A DNA stretch of 5,777 bases. It comes from Cytophagales bacterium. GTDB taxonomy: Bacteria; Bacteroidota; Bacteroidia; Cytophagales; Cyclobacteriaceae. Positions 1-5,777 of the stretch are shown here, piece by piece (within the stretch, counting starts at the first letter, position 1; each line of letters begins with the position of its first letter). The stretch spans positions 1 to 5,777 of the forward strand of contig DPSB01000453.1 in NCBI GenBank assembly GCA_003537495.1, given 5' to 3'. Made by a program: the position numbers and the translations under genes. Below the pieces are notes generated by a model, which searched no databases, had not been told where the DNA came from, and saw only the letters and a program-made list of their open reading frames with translations.

Positions 1-2671
1 GTGCTAACCACTTCTCTACTTCTTCTACACTCATGCTCTTGCGTTTGGCATAATCTTCTACCTGGTCCTTTTCTATTTTGCCAAGACCAAAGTATTTCGA
101 GCCAGGATGTGAGAAATAAAAACCACTTACCGCAGCTCCGGGATACATCGCATACGATTCGGTTAAAATAATGCCCACTTTGTTAGCCTCAAGTAAGTCA
201 AATAACAATTTCTTTTCGGTATGATCAGGACAAGCCGGATAACCCGGTGCCGGACGAATGCCTTCGTACTTTTCATCAATCAACTCTTCTTCAGTCAGGT
301 TTTCCGCTTTAGCGTAACCCCACAATTCTTTGCGAACACGTTCATGCAAACATTCAGCAAAGGCTTCGGCTAAACGATCGGCCAACGCTTTCGCCATAAT
401 CTCCGAGTAATCGTCATGGTTAGCTTTGTGTTTCTCAACCAGTTTCTCTAATCCAATGCCCGCTGTTACAGCAAACATGCCGAAGTAATCCTTTCCTCTT
501 TCGGAAGCGATAAAATCTGCCAAACAAAAATTAGGAAGATTTTGCGCCTTCTTATTTTGCTGACGTAAGAAATGAAAAGTAGCAAACGACTCGTCCTGAT
601 CTTTACGATACAAATTCACGTCATCGCCTTCGCGGTTGGCCGGATAAAATGCCACCACGCCATTTGCCTGCAACGCGCGACTCTTAATAATTTCATCGAG
701 CATTTTGTTGGCATGGTTATAAAGTTTCGTTGCCTCTGCTCCTACTATGTCATCTTTTAAAATTCCCGGAAAACGACCAGCCAGCATCCACGTTTGAAAA
801 AACGGTGTCCAGTCGATGTACTTTCGGATTTCTTCCAATGGAAATTTTACAAACTCTTTTCTTCCAATAAACTGAGGTTTAGTGAATGTGGTAGTCGCCC
901 AATCAATTTTTGTTTCATTTGCACGTGCTTCCGTTAACGGAATATAGTTCTTGGTTTGCTTACGGTTCTCATGGTCCACACGTAATGCCTGATATTCCGC
1001 TTTCATTTTATCCTGAAAGCTTTTGCGTGTATTCTTACTAATCAACTCACTGGCCACAGGCACCGAGCGCGAAGCATCCAATACATATACCACCGGGCCA
1101 TCATAAACCGGATCAATTTTTACGGCCGTGTGAATGCGCGAAGTAGTGGCCCCACCAATCAGCAACGGCAAATCCATTTTTTCACGTTGCATTTCTTTGG
1201 CTACGTACACCATCTCATCAAGCGATGGTGTAATCAACCCGCTTAATCCAACAACATCTACTTTCTCGCGCTTAGCGGCTTCAATAATTTTTTCAGGCGG
1301 AACCATCACACCCAGGTCCACCACATCGTAATTGTTACAGGCCAGCACAACGCCCACAATATTTTTACCGATGTCGTGCACATCGCCTTTTACGGTAGCT
1401 AATAATATTTTCGCAGCAGCCTGTCCCGCATTACCGTTTAATCGTTTCTCTTCTTCGAGGTATGGTGTTAAATATGCTACGGATTTTTTCATTACCCGCG
1501 CACTCTTCACCACTTGTGGTAAAAACATTTTACCGGCACCAAACAGATCACCCACCACATTCATTCCACTCATGAGCGGCCCTTCAATTACATGCAGGGG
1601 TTTACCGTATTTCACACGCGCCTCTTCGGTATCGGCATCTATAAAATCAATTATACCTTTTACAAGCGAATGTGTAATGCGTTCTTCTATTGTGCCATTG
1701 CGCCATTCATCATCCTGCTCTTTCTTTTTAGCTGAGCCTTTAACTGTTTCGGCAAACTCGAGCAAGCGTTCTGTAGCATCTTCCCTTCTATTGAGTAATA
1801 CATCCTCCACCCGCTCCAACAAATCTTTTGGAATCTCATCATAAACCTCCAACATGGTTGGGTTTACAATGCCCATGTCCATTCCATTTTGAATGGCGTG
1901 ATACAGAAAAGCCGAGTGCATCGCCTCGCGCACTTTCTGGTTTCCGCGAAAGCTGAACGAAACGTTACTCACACCACCACTCACGTGCGCACCGGGCAGG
2001 TTTTCACGAATCCATTTGGTGGCTTTGAAAAAATCCAATGCATAGTTTCGATGTTCATCAATACCGGTTGCCACCGGAAAGATGTTCGGATCAAAAATGA
2101 TGTCTTCTGCTGGAAACTTAACTTCGTTTACCAGAATATTGTACGCGCGTTTACAGATGTCTATTCTGCGTTGATAGGTATCGGCTTGCCCCACTTCATC
2201 AAACGCCATAACCACTGCAGCGGCTCCATAACGTTTCACTAGCTTAGCTTGCCTTACAAACTCTTCCACTCCACCTTTCATGCTGATGGAGTTTACAATG
2301 CCTTTACCCTGCAAACATTTTAATCCGGCTTCAATAACCTCCCACTTGGAAGAATCGACCATTACCGGAATGGCGGCTATCTCAGGCTCGGAGGCCATCA
2401 GGTTTAGATACTTGATCATGGCCGCTTTCGAATCGAGCATACCTTCGTCCATGTTCACATCAATTACCTGTGCACCGCCACGCACCTGGTCGAGTGCTAC
2501 TTCCAATGCTTCATCAAACTTATCTTCTTTAATGAGTTTTAAAAATTTAGCCGAACCGGTAACGTTAGTGCGTTCGCCAATGTTTACAAAATTAGAACTT
2601 CTGGTTATCTGCACAGCTTCTAAGCCACTCAGCAATAATGGTCGATGATCAATGGTCGATGGTTGGCTCAT
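1..2671 (-). CDS. metH: Methionine synthase, C-terminal part (folate, cobalamin and AdoMet-activation modules); 3' end outside window
   Basis: This is the larger half of a split cobalamin-dependent methionine synthase. It binds methyltetrahydrofolate and cobalamin and carries the reactivation domain, while the homocysteine module is encoded separately upstream. The ATG at 2671-2669 follows the preceding stop by 3 nt and has no Shine-Dalgarno. Domains in order: pterin-binding (from [11 protein letters not shown], residues 30-40, to about 290); cobalamin cap ([15 protein letters not shown] from residue 364); cobalamin Rossmann domain with DVHDIG, where His432 is the lower axial cobalt ligand (E. 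coli His759) and Ser477 and Thr481 match Ser804 and Thr808; then the AdoMet-activation domain with [12 protein letters not shown], Arg806 matching E. coli Arg1134. The frame is open to base 1, ending in EVEKWLA, where E. coli MetH has about eight residues left. The first residues (STIDHRP) are encoded by a 7-bp repeat tract and look foreign to the family. Motif evidence is direct; the E. coli numbering is from memory. Confidence 0.97.
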   Translation of the reverse strand, partial: MSQPSTIDHRPLLLSGLEAVQITRSSNFVNIGERTNVTGSAKFLKLIKEDKFDEALEVALDQVRGGAQVIDVNMDEGMLDSKAAMIKYLNLMASEPEIAAIPVMVDSSKWEVIEAGLKCLQGKGIVNSISMKGGVEEFVRQAKLVKRYGAAAVVMAFDEVGQADTYQRRIDICKRAYNILVNEVKFPAEDIIFDPNIFPVATGIDEHRNYALDFFKATKWIRENLPGAHVSGGVSNVSFSFRGNQKVREAMHSAFLYHAIQNGMDMGIVNPTMLEVYDEIPKDLLERVEDVLLNRREDATERLLEFAETVKGSAKKKEQDDEWRNGTIEERITHSLVKGIIDFIDADTEEARVKYGKPLHVIEGPLMSGMNVVGDLFGAGKMFLPQVVKSARVMKKSVAYLTPYLEEEKRLNGNAGQAAAKILLATVKGDVHDIGKNIVGVVLACNNYDVVDLGVMVPPEKIIEAAKREKVDVVGLSGLITPSLDEMVYVAKEMQREKMDLPLLIGGATTSRIHTAVKIDPVYDGPVVYVLDASRSVPVASELISKNTRKSFQDKMKAEYQALRVDHENRKQTKNYIPLTEARANETKIDWATTTFTKPQFIGRKEFVKFPLEEIRKYIDWTPFFQTWMLAGRFPGILKDDIVGAEATKLYNHANKMLDEIIKSRALQANGVVAFYPANREGDDVNLYRKDQDESFATFHFLRQQNKKAQNLPNFCLADFIASERGKDYFGMFAVTAGIGLEKLVEKHKANHDDYSEIMAKALADRLAEAFAECLHERVRKELWGYAKAENLTEEELIDEKYEGIRPAPGYPACPDHTEKKLLFDLLEANKVGIILTESYAMYPGAAVSGFYFSHPGSKYFGLGKIEKDQVEDYAKRKSMSVEEVEKWLA
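2637..2664. repeat. Degenerate heptad tandem repeat inside the 5' end of metH-C
   Basis: On the plus strand there are four consecutive 7-bp units: AATGGTC, GATGATC, AATGGTC and GATGGTT. The 11-mer AATGGTCGATG occurs exactly twice, 14 bp apart (2637-2647 and 2651-2661). The tract lies wholly inside codons 3-12 of metH-C. A related tract with the shared core ATGGnC lies on the other side of the four-helix-bundle gene, at 3047-3067. Confidence 0.7.
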
Positions 2672-2674
2672 AAT

Positions 2675-3028
2675 CTATTTTATCGAGTTCCGCAGAGCCT
2701 GAATACTTTTAATCAGCTCGGTTAAATAATTATAGAAATGATCAAACTGTATCTGATCAATTAGCTTACGTCTTTTGGCTAGATGTAAGCAACTCACTAC
2801 CTCAATAGCTGAGCGATTTGCATACGTCAAAAAACGTTTAAACTCCGGATTGGTTTGACCCGTTGAGCCTTCAGCAATGTTTAGAGCAACGGAATCAGAT
2901 GCCCTTTGTATCTGCGATGTTAAAACAAACATTTCTTTCTTGGGGAATGTCTCGGTCAATTCATAGACTTGGCCCGATAACTCCACCGCATTTTGCCACA
3001 CTTTTAAATTCTCAAACTTGAAAGCCAT
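2675..3028 (-). CDS. Four-helix-bundle protein (S23 / 23S rRNA intervening-sequence family)
   Basis: A complete 117-residue gene of the S23/IVP four-helix-bundle family (TIGR02436 type). Visible signatures are FENLKVWQNAVEL (residues 5-17), VYELTETFPKKE (21-32), LTSQIQRASDSVALNIAEGS (36-55) and the acidic/aromatic EFKRFLTYANRSAIEV (62-77), all typical of this family, and the length is normal. It should be an all-helical, soluble small protein without signal peptide or membrane segment. Members occur inside 23S rRNA intervening sequences and widely as orphan genes in Bacteroidota; Avd of diversity-generating retroelements has the same fold. The molecular role of orphan members is unknown and none is proposed. 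ATG at 3028-3026 is 11 nt after the metH-N stop, and its TAG is 3 nt before metH-C, so it must share their mRNA and SAM control. Its bases look more AT-rich by eye than metH. Nothing in the sequence ties it to methionine synthesis. Confidence 0.93.
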   Translation of the reverse strand: MAFKFENLKVWQNAVELSGQVYELTETFPKKEMFVLTSQIQRASDSVALNIAEGSTGQTNPEFKRFLTYANRSAIEVVSCLHLAKRRKLIDQIQFDHFYNYLTELIKSIQALRNSIK

Positions 3029-3039
3029 AGTATTTACTA

Positions 3040-4047
3040 TTAAACTATCGACAATGGACTATGTACCACCCTCGGCTTATACTTCTTCGCTATTTCAGCA
3101 ATCCTTCGAATGTGATCGGGAGTTGAGCCGCAGCATCCACCCAGAATATTAATCAACCCTTCTTTTAAATAGTCTTCCACCTCAGCGGCCATTTCGTTTG
3201 CGGTTTGATCGTATTGTCCGAACTCATTCGGCAAGCCGGCATTCGGATAGGCGCTGATAAAGAATGGGGCCTTATCACTTAACACTTTTAAATATGGTCG
3301 CAAAGCGGATGCACCCATCGCACAGTTTAAACCAATGCTGAGCAAAGGCACATGCGATACTGAAATCAAAAATGCTTCTGCTGTTTGCCCGGATAAAATT
3401 CTCCCGCTGGCATCGGTAATTGTTCCTGATACCATTACAGGTACGGAACTTCCCCGTTCTCCAAACAATTCCTGTATGGCAAACAAAGCAGCTTTTACAT
3501 TCAACGTATCGGTAATGGTTTCAGGCAGCAGCAAATCAACACCACCATCCAACAAACCTTTGGCTTGCTCTTTAAATGCTACCACCAGTTGATCGAACGT
3601 AATGGCACGGTAACCCGGATTGTTTACATCGGGCGACATGGAAGCCAGTTTTGTTGTAGGCCCCATGGAGCCAGCCACAAAGCGCGGCTTGTTGGGTTCG
3701 CGCGCAGTAAACTCAGCCGCTACTTCTTTGGCAATCTTAGCCGACTGATAATTGATTTCATACACCAGATGCTCGAGGTGATAATCAGCTTGTGCTACGC
3801 TGGTACTTCCAAACGTATTGGTTTCAATAATATCAGACCCCGCTTCAAAATATTGCCGATGTATATCCTTAATGATATCAGGACGGGTAAGGCTTAACAA
3901 GTCATTGTTACCTTTTAGCGGATGTGGGTGATCTTTCAGAATCTCACCCCGAAAATCGGCTTCCTCCAGTTTATGACGCTGGATCATAGTACCCATGGCC
4001 CCATCCAGAATGAGAATGCGTTCCTTTAAAATGTCTTCAATTTTCAC
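3040..4047 (-). CDS. metH: Methionine synthase, N-terminal homocysteine S-methyltransferase module
   Basis: A 335-residue, Zn-dependent homocysteine methyltransferase barrel, equivalent to residues 1 to about 325 of one-piece MetH. It activates homocysteine as a zinc thiolate for methylation by methylcobalamin held on the separate metH-C chain. Visible motifs are [11 protein letters not shown] (12-23), [10 protein letters not shown] (73-82), GSMGPT (126-131) and the zinc ligands Cys242 (LNCAMG) with Cys305-Cys306 ([11 protein letters not shown]), matching E. coli Cys247, 310 and 311. The start is GTG: an in-frame TAA lies five codons upstream and the next Met is already inside the first barrel strand. 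A riboswitch immediately upstream controls it. It cannot complete the reaction without metH-C, which lacks this domain. The C-terminal HSPLSIV is encoded by a repeat tract and is probably an accidental extension. Alternatives such as betaine- or S-methylmethionine-homocysteine methyltransferase are unlikely given the partner gene. Confidence 0.96.
   Translation of the reverse strand: MKIEDILKERILILDGAMGTMIQRHKLEEADFRGEILKDHPHPLKGNNDLLSLTRPDIIKDIHRQYFEAGSDIIETNTFGSTSVAQADYHLEHLVYEINYQSAKIAKEVAAEFTAREPNKPRFVAGSMGPTTKLASMSPDVNNPGYRAITFDQLVVAFKEQAKGLLDGGVDLLLPETITDTLNVKAALFAIQELFGERGSSVPVMVSGTITDASGRILSGQTAEAFLISVSHVPLLSIGLNCAMGASALRPYLKVLSDKAPFFISAYPNAGLPNEFGQYDQTANEMAAEVEDYLKEGLINILGGCCGSTPDHIRRIAEIAKKYKPRVVHSPLSIV
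3044..3067. repeat. Degenerate heptad repeat at the 3' end of metH-N
   Basis: On the plus strand, units of 7 bp follow one another: ACTATCG, ACAATGG and ACTATGT, or, rotated, ATCGACA, ATGGACT and ATGTACC. CAATGGACTATG at 3052-3063 matches CAATGGTCGATG at 2650-2661 in 10 of 12 positions and in the same orientation, so related repeats bracket the four-helix-bundle gene about 402 bp apart. The tract encodes the HSPLSIV tail of metH-N. Confidence 0.55.
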
Positions 4048-4098
4048 TCTTTCTGCTCGTTAGTTTTTTATCCAGAAAGAGCCTTGTCAGATTGGCTT
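4045..4098 (-). promoter_or_regulatory. Expression platform of the SAM riboswitch: start-codon sequestering hairpin
   Basis: In the transcript, CTCTTTCTG (4081-4073) can pair perfectly with CAGAAAGAG (4055-4047) around a 17-nt loop. The last G of that stem is the first base of the GTG start codon, and the stem takes up the purine-rich AGAAAGAG in front of it. The 3' part of the same segment, 4080-4068, is also perfectly complementary over 13 nt to the start of the aptamer (4209-4197). The two pairings exclude each other. No U-tract follows the hairpin, so control of translation initiation is favoured over termination. The pairings are read directly; the mechanism is inferred. Confidence 0.72.
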
Positions 4099-4212
4099 GC
4101 TTATCTTCTCTGCATCCGTTTGAATTGGATGAAGAAGGGAATTAGCACCAGGTTATCAGCCAGGTTGCTAAGACATCATCGGGCCCTGTCCCTCAGTCTT
4201 TCTGGATAAGTG
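4099..4212 (-). ncRNA. SAM-I (S-box) riboswitch aptamer
   Basis: The leader of metH-N reads as a full S-box aptamer on the minus strand. P1 is CTTATC (4210-4205) with GATAAG (4105-4100). P2 has AAGAC with GTCTT, the kink-turn GA-rich asymmetric loop (CTGAGGGACAGGGCCCGATG), then the conserved GCAACC. P3 closes around AACC and GGT, followed by the hallmark GGTGCTAATTCC (4149-4138). P4 is CATCC with GGATG. The family binds S-adenosylmethionine and represses sulfur/methionine genes, here fitting exactly the downstream methionine synthase. The aptamer is complete and no core element is missing. SAM-II and other SAM classes do not fit this layout. Confidence 0.95.
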
Positions 4213-4219
4213 ATGCAAA

Positions 4220-4227
4220 GAAACATA
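4220..4227 (-). promoter_or_regulatory. Possible -7 element of the metH promoter
   Basis: TATGTTTC on the minus strand differs in one position from the Bacteroidota -7 consensus TAnnTTTG. It lies just upstream of the aptamer, so transcription would start at about 4213, exactly at the foot of P1. No clear TTG -33 element is seen at the usual distance in the AT-rich run before it, so this is weak. Confidence 0.3.
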
Positions 4228-4290
4228 ATTAGGTAATAATAATAAAATAAGGATAGCGTAAATTTACACACCTAATAGACCCTTAAAGAT

Positions 4291-5238
4291 TTGAAGCTCG
4301 CAGCTATTGACATCGGTTCCAACGCTATCCGTTTCCAGGTATCGTCTGTGTTGGAAAGTAAAGACCAGGTATTGTTTAAGAAGATGGAATATGTGCGTTT
4401 TCCGCTGCGTCTTGGCCACGATGTGTTTACTACCAATCGCATAAGCGATAAAAGCATTATAAAGTTTAAAAAGCTAATGCAAGCCTTTAAGCTGCTGCTG
4501 GATTTGTATGAAGTGGATGACTTTATGCTATGTGCTACTTCTGCCATGCGCGAATCGGAGAATGGGCAGGAATTAGCCGATGCCGTAAAAAAGGAAATTG
4601 GTTTGAACATAGAGATTATTGGTGGCCAGCGCGAAGCCGAACTTATTAATACGGCCATTCGATCTTACTTAGGCGCTCAGGCGTATCTGCACATTGATGT
4701 GGGCGGTGGTAGCACGGAGTTAAACGTGTACTTTGGCGGCAAAAAAATCAAAACCCGTTCATTTAAAGTAGGTTCGGTTCGCATTCTTGAGAACCATGAC
4801 CTGCCCGCAGTGTGGAGCGACATGGAACACTGGGTAAAAGAAAATGTAAAATCTGAAATGGGTAAAGTTACAGCAGTAGGTACGGGTGGTAACATCAGTA
4901 AAATCTATGAGCTTGCTAAACTTAAGCCACACCGGTTAATGTCGCTAAAGAAGATGGGCGAAGTAAAAGAAATGATTCAGGAACATTCCATTGAAGAGCG
5001 TATTTATAAACTGCAAATGAACCCCGACCGGGCCGATGTAATTATTCCGGCAAGTTCAATTTACATGCGCACCATGGAATGGGCTAAAGCCAAATACATG
5101 TTTGTGCCCGAAGTAGGTTTAAAAGACGGTATGATGCTTCATCTTTTTGAACGCAACAGCAAACAAGCCAAAGTTGAGTTTGTAAACAAAGAAGACCAAT
5201 CGAAAGGAAGCAAAACGCAGGTAGTGGGGAAACGGTGA
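4291..5238 (+). CDS. ppx: Exopolyphosphatase / guanosine-pentaphosphate phosphatase family protein
   Basis: A 315-residue Ppx/GppA phosphatase with the two-lobed actin/Hsp70-type ATPase fold. These enzymes release phosphate from the end of polyphosphate and/or convert pppGpp to ppGpp. Visible motifs are phosphate-1 AAIDIGSNAIRF (4-15), CATSAMRESENG (81-92), GQREAELI (112-119) with the likely catalytic acid near Glu115, DVGGGSTEL (136-144) for the phosphate-2 loop, GTGGN (197-201), NPDRADVIIPA (244-254) and GLKDGM (276-281). It is the short form without the C-terminal HD-like extension of E. coli Ppx. The start is TTG: a TAG lies five codons upstream in frame, no ATG or GTG lies between, and the first downstream ATG would remove the phosphate-1 loop. 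No Shine-Dalgarno is visible. The last 25 or so residues are lysine-rich and poorly conserved. It converges with ppk1. Sequence alone cannot decide polyphosphate versus pppGpp, but the ppk neighbour favours polyphosphate. Confidence 0.92.
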   Translation: MKLAAIDIGSNAIRFQVSSVLESKDQVLFKKMEYVRFPLRLGHDVFTTNRISDKSIIKFKKLMQAFKLLLDLYEVDDFMLCATSAMRESENGQELADAVKKEIGLNIEIIGGQREAELINTAIRSYLGAQAYLHIDVGGGSTELNVYFGGKKIKTRSFKVGSVRILENHDLPAVWSDMEHWVKENVKSEMGKVTAVGTGGNISKIYELAKLKPHRLMSLKKMGEVKEMIQEHSIEERIYKLQMNPDRADVIIPASSIYMRTMEWAKAKYMFVPEVGLKDGMMLHLFERNSKQAKVEFVNKEDQSKGSKTQVVGKR

Positions 5239-5287
5239 TTAGTTGTTAGTCCTTAGTATTGAGTATTGAGCAATTAGTAACTAGTAT
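5239..5287. repeat. Degenerate 7-bp tandem repeat between ppx and ppk
   Basis: Directly after the ppx stop codon seven 7-bp units follow without a gap: TTAGTTG, TTAGTCC, TTAGTAT, TGAGTAT, TGAGCAA, TTAGTAA and CTAGTAT. TATTGAG is an exact tandem pair at 5257-5270. The remaining stretch to the ppk stop (5288-5334) shows nothing recognisable, and no intrinsic terminator hairpin with a T-run is seen for either converging gene. Confidence 0.75.
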
Positions 5288-5334
5288 TTGATTTGTGGGA
5301 GGAGTAACCTAACCAGAAACGAGTAGCCAGCACT

Positions 5335-5777
5335 TTAAAACAACTTCACATCGCTGATAATATCACGCGTAACATCAAAAAATTCTTTGTGTACACTAAA
5401 AGGAGGTTCGCCATTGTGTTGCTTGGCTACATAGTTTCCATCCTCCTGCATTACATACGAGTTCATATTGTCCTTCAGATTATACCGAAGTATATTCATG
5501 GCTTGCTTGCGCAGCATGTCTTGCTCCAACAGGAAAAGTGATTCTATTCTACGATCGAAACTGCGCACCATCGCATCGGCACTGCCAATGTAAACTTTAG
5601 GGTCTCCATTGTTATGGAAATAATAAATGCGCGAGTGTTCCAGGTATTCACCCACTATCGAAATCACTTCAATGTTTTCACTCAATCCTTTTCTGGCAGG
5701 GCGCAGGCAACAGATGCCACGTACAATCAACTTAACCGGTACACCCGCGCGCGAGGCTTCGTAAAGTGCATCAATAA
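5335..5777 (-). CDS. ppk1: Polyphosphate kinase 1, C-terminal fragment (5' end outside window)
   Basis: This is the last 147 residues of a polyphosphate kinase of the PPK1 family, which reversibly transfers the gamma phosphate of ATP to polyphosphate. The frame is open to the right edge. Visible family motifs are ALYEASRAGVPVKLIVRG, CCLRP, GLSENIEVISIVGEYLEHSR (the His at 5635-5637 corresponds to E. coli His592 near the active site), IYYFHNNGDPKVYIGSAD and DRRIES, in the right order for the C-terminal phospholipase-D-like domain. A TTG at 5730 is an internal Leu (KLIVRG), not a start. The motif usually read SADWM-RN is SADAM-RS here, and the region after DRRIES is divergent, ending in a C-terminal HKEFFDVTRDIISDVKLF. 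It may be one of several PPK1 paralogues, as many Bacteroidota carry more than one. It converges on ppx with a 96-bp gap. Confidence 0.93.
   Translation of the reverse strand, partial: IDALYEASRAGVPVKLIVRGICCLRPARKGLSENIEVISIVGEYLEHSRIYYFHNNGDPKVYIGSADAMVRSFDRRIESLFLLEQDMLRKQAMNILRYNLKDNMNSYVMQEDGNYVAKQHNGEPPFSVHKEFFDVTRDIISDVKLF

Noticed and set aside
572..2648. Plus-strand open frames (572-760, 1134-1331, 1332-1844, 1889-2242, 2280-2648)
   Set aside because: They lie antisense to the continuous, motif-rich metH-C frame. Their translations show no recognisable domain and have the composition of a shadow frame.
2675..3028. Avd of a diversity-generating retroelement or a 23S rRNA intervening sequence
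   Set aside because: The fold family is shared, but there is no reverse transcriptase, no template/variable repeat pair and no rRNA sequence in the window.
3027..3040. Palindrome ATAGTA-TT-TACTAT between the metH-N stop and the bundle-gene start
   Set aside because: Only A/T-rich short arms with almost no loop, unlikely to form a stable hairpin or terminator. It may belong to the degraded repeat zone.
2672..3042. Split metH as a frameshifted or broken pseudogene
   Set aside because: Each half has its own start or stop at a domain boundary, all catalytic and ligand residues are present, a complete gene lies between, and split MetH is usual in this phylum.
3335..3897. Plus-strand open frames at 3335-3592 and 3565-3897
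   Set aside because: Antisense to the conserved metH-N barrel, with no family features.
4064..4069. Run of six T on the plus strand as a terminator
   Set aside because: In the transcribed metH direction it is an A-run in the hairpin loop, and no plus-strand transcript is expected to end there.
4259..4266. TAAATTTA as a -7 element for ppx
   Set aside because: One mismatch to TAnnTTTG in very AT-rich DNA with no -33 TTG at the usual spacing; too weak to annotate.
4272..4895. Minus-strand open frames at 4272-4658 and 4677-4895
   Set aside because: Shadows of ppx. The plus frame contains all Ppx/GppA motifs and these contain none.

Overview
The window looks like chromosomal DNA from a member of the Bacteroidota, probably a Cytophagales-like organism. 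This rests on methionine synthase being encoded as two ORFs, a gene of the four-helix-bundle (S23/IVP) family, very few Shine-Dalgarno sequences, moderate GC, and short degenerate tandem repeats around genes. The lineage is inferred; there is no rRNA or other marker to fix it.

Layout. Most of the window (4212 down to 1, minus strand) is one methionine-synthesis transcription unit. It starts with a SAM-I (S-box) riboswitch at about 4099-4212 and an expression platform that appears to hide the start codon of the first gene. Next comes metH-N (GTG start at 4047, stop at 3040), the zinc-dependent homocysteine methyltransferase module. A 117-residue four-helix-bundle protein gene (3028-2675) follows. 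Last is metH-C (2671 to beyond base 1), which carries the methyltetrahydrofolate-binding, cobalamin-binding and AdoMet-activation modules. The gaps between these genes are only 11 and 3 nt. The metH-C frame leaves the window at a point that matches the last ten or so residues of the E. coli enzyme, so it is nearly complete. Together the two halves (335 + about 898 residues) match the length of one-piece MetH (about 1227).

On the other side of the riboswitch, pointing right, is an exopolyphosphatase/GppA-family gene (4291-5238, TTG start). It converges on the 3' end of a polyphosphate kinase gene (ppk1, minus strand, 5777-5335, entering from the right edge). The two polyphosphate genes have opposing activities: Ppk makes the polymer and Ppx degrades it.

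Three points stand out. First, an unrelated four-helix-bundle gene sits between the two obligate halves of MetH, inside a SAM-controlled unit. Second, this insert is bordered on both sides by degenerate 7-bp-period repeats of related sequence, which supply the last codons of metH-N and the first codons of metH-C; another heptad tract of different sequence lies between ppx and ppk. Third, the riboswitch has a legible three-strand switch, with a 13-bp perfect inverted repeat embracing the aptamer and a 9-bp stem reaching into the GTG start codon. No RNA genes, insertion sequences, CRISPR arrays or clear intrinsic terminators were seen.
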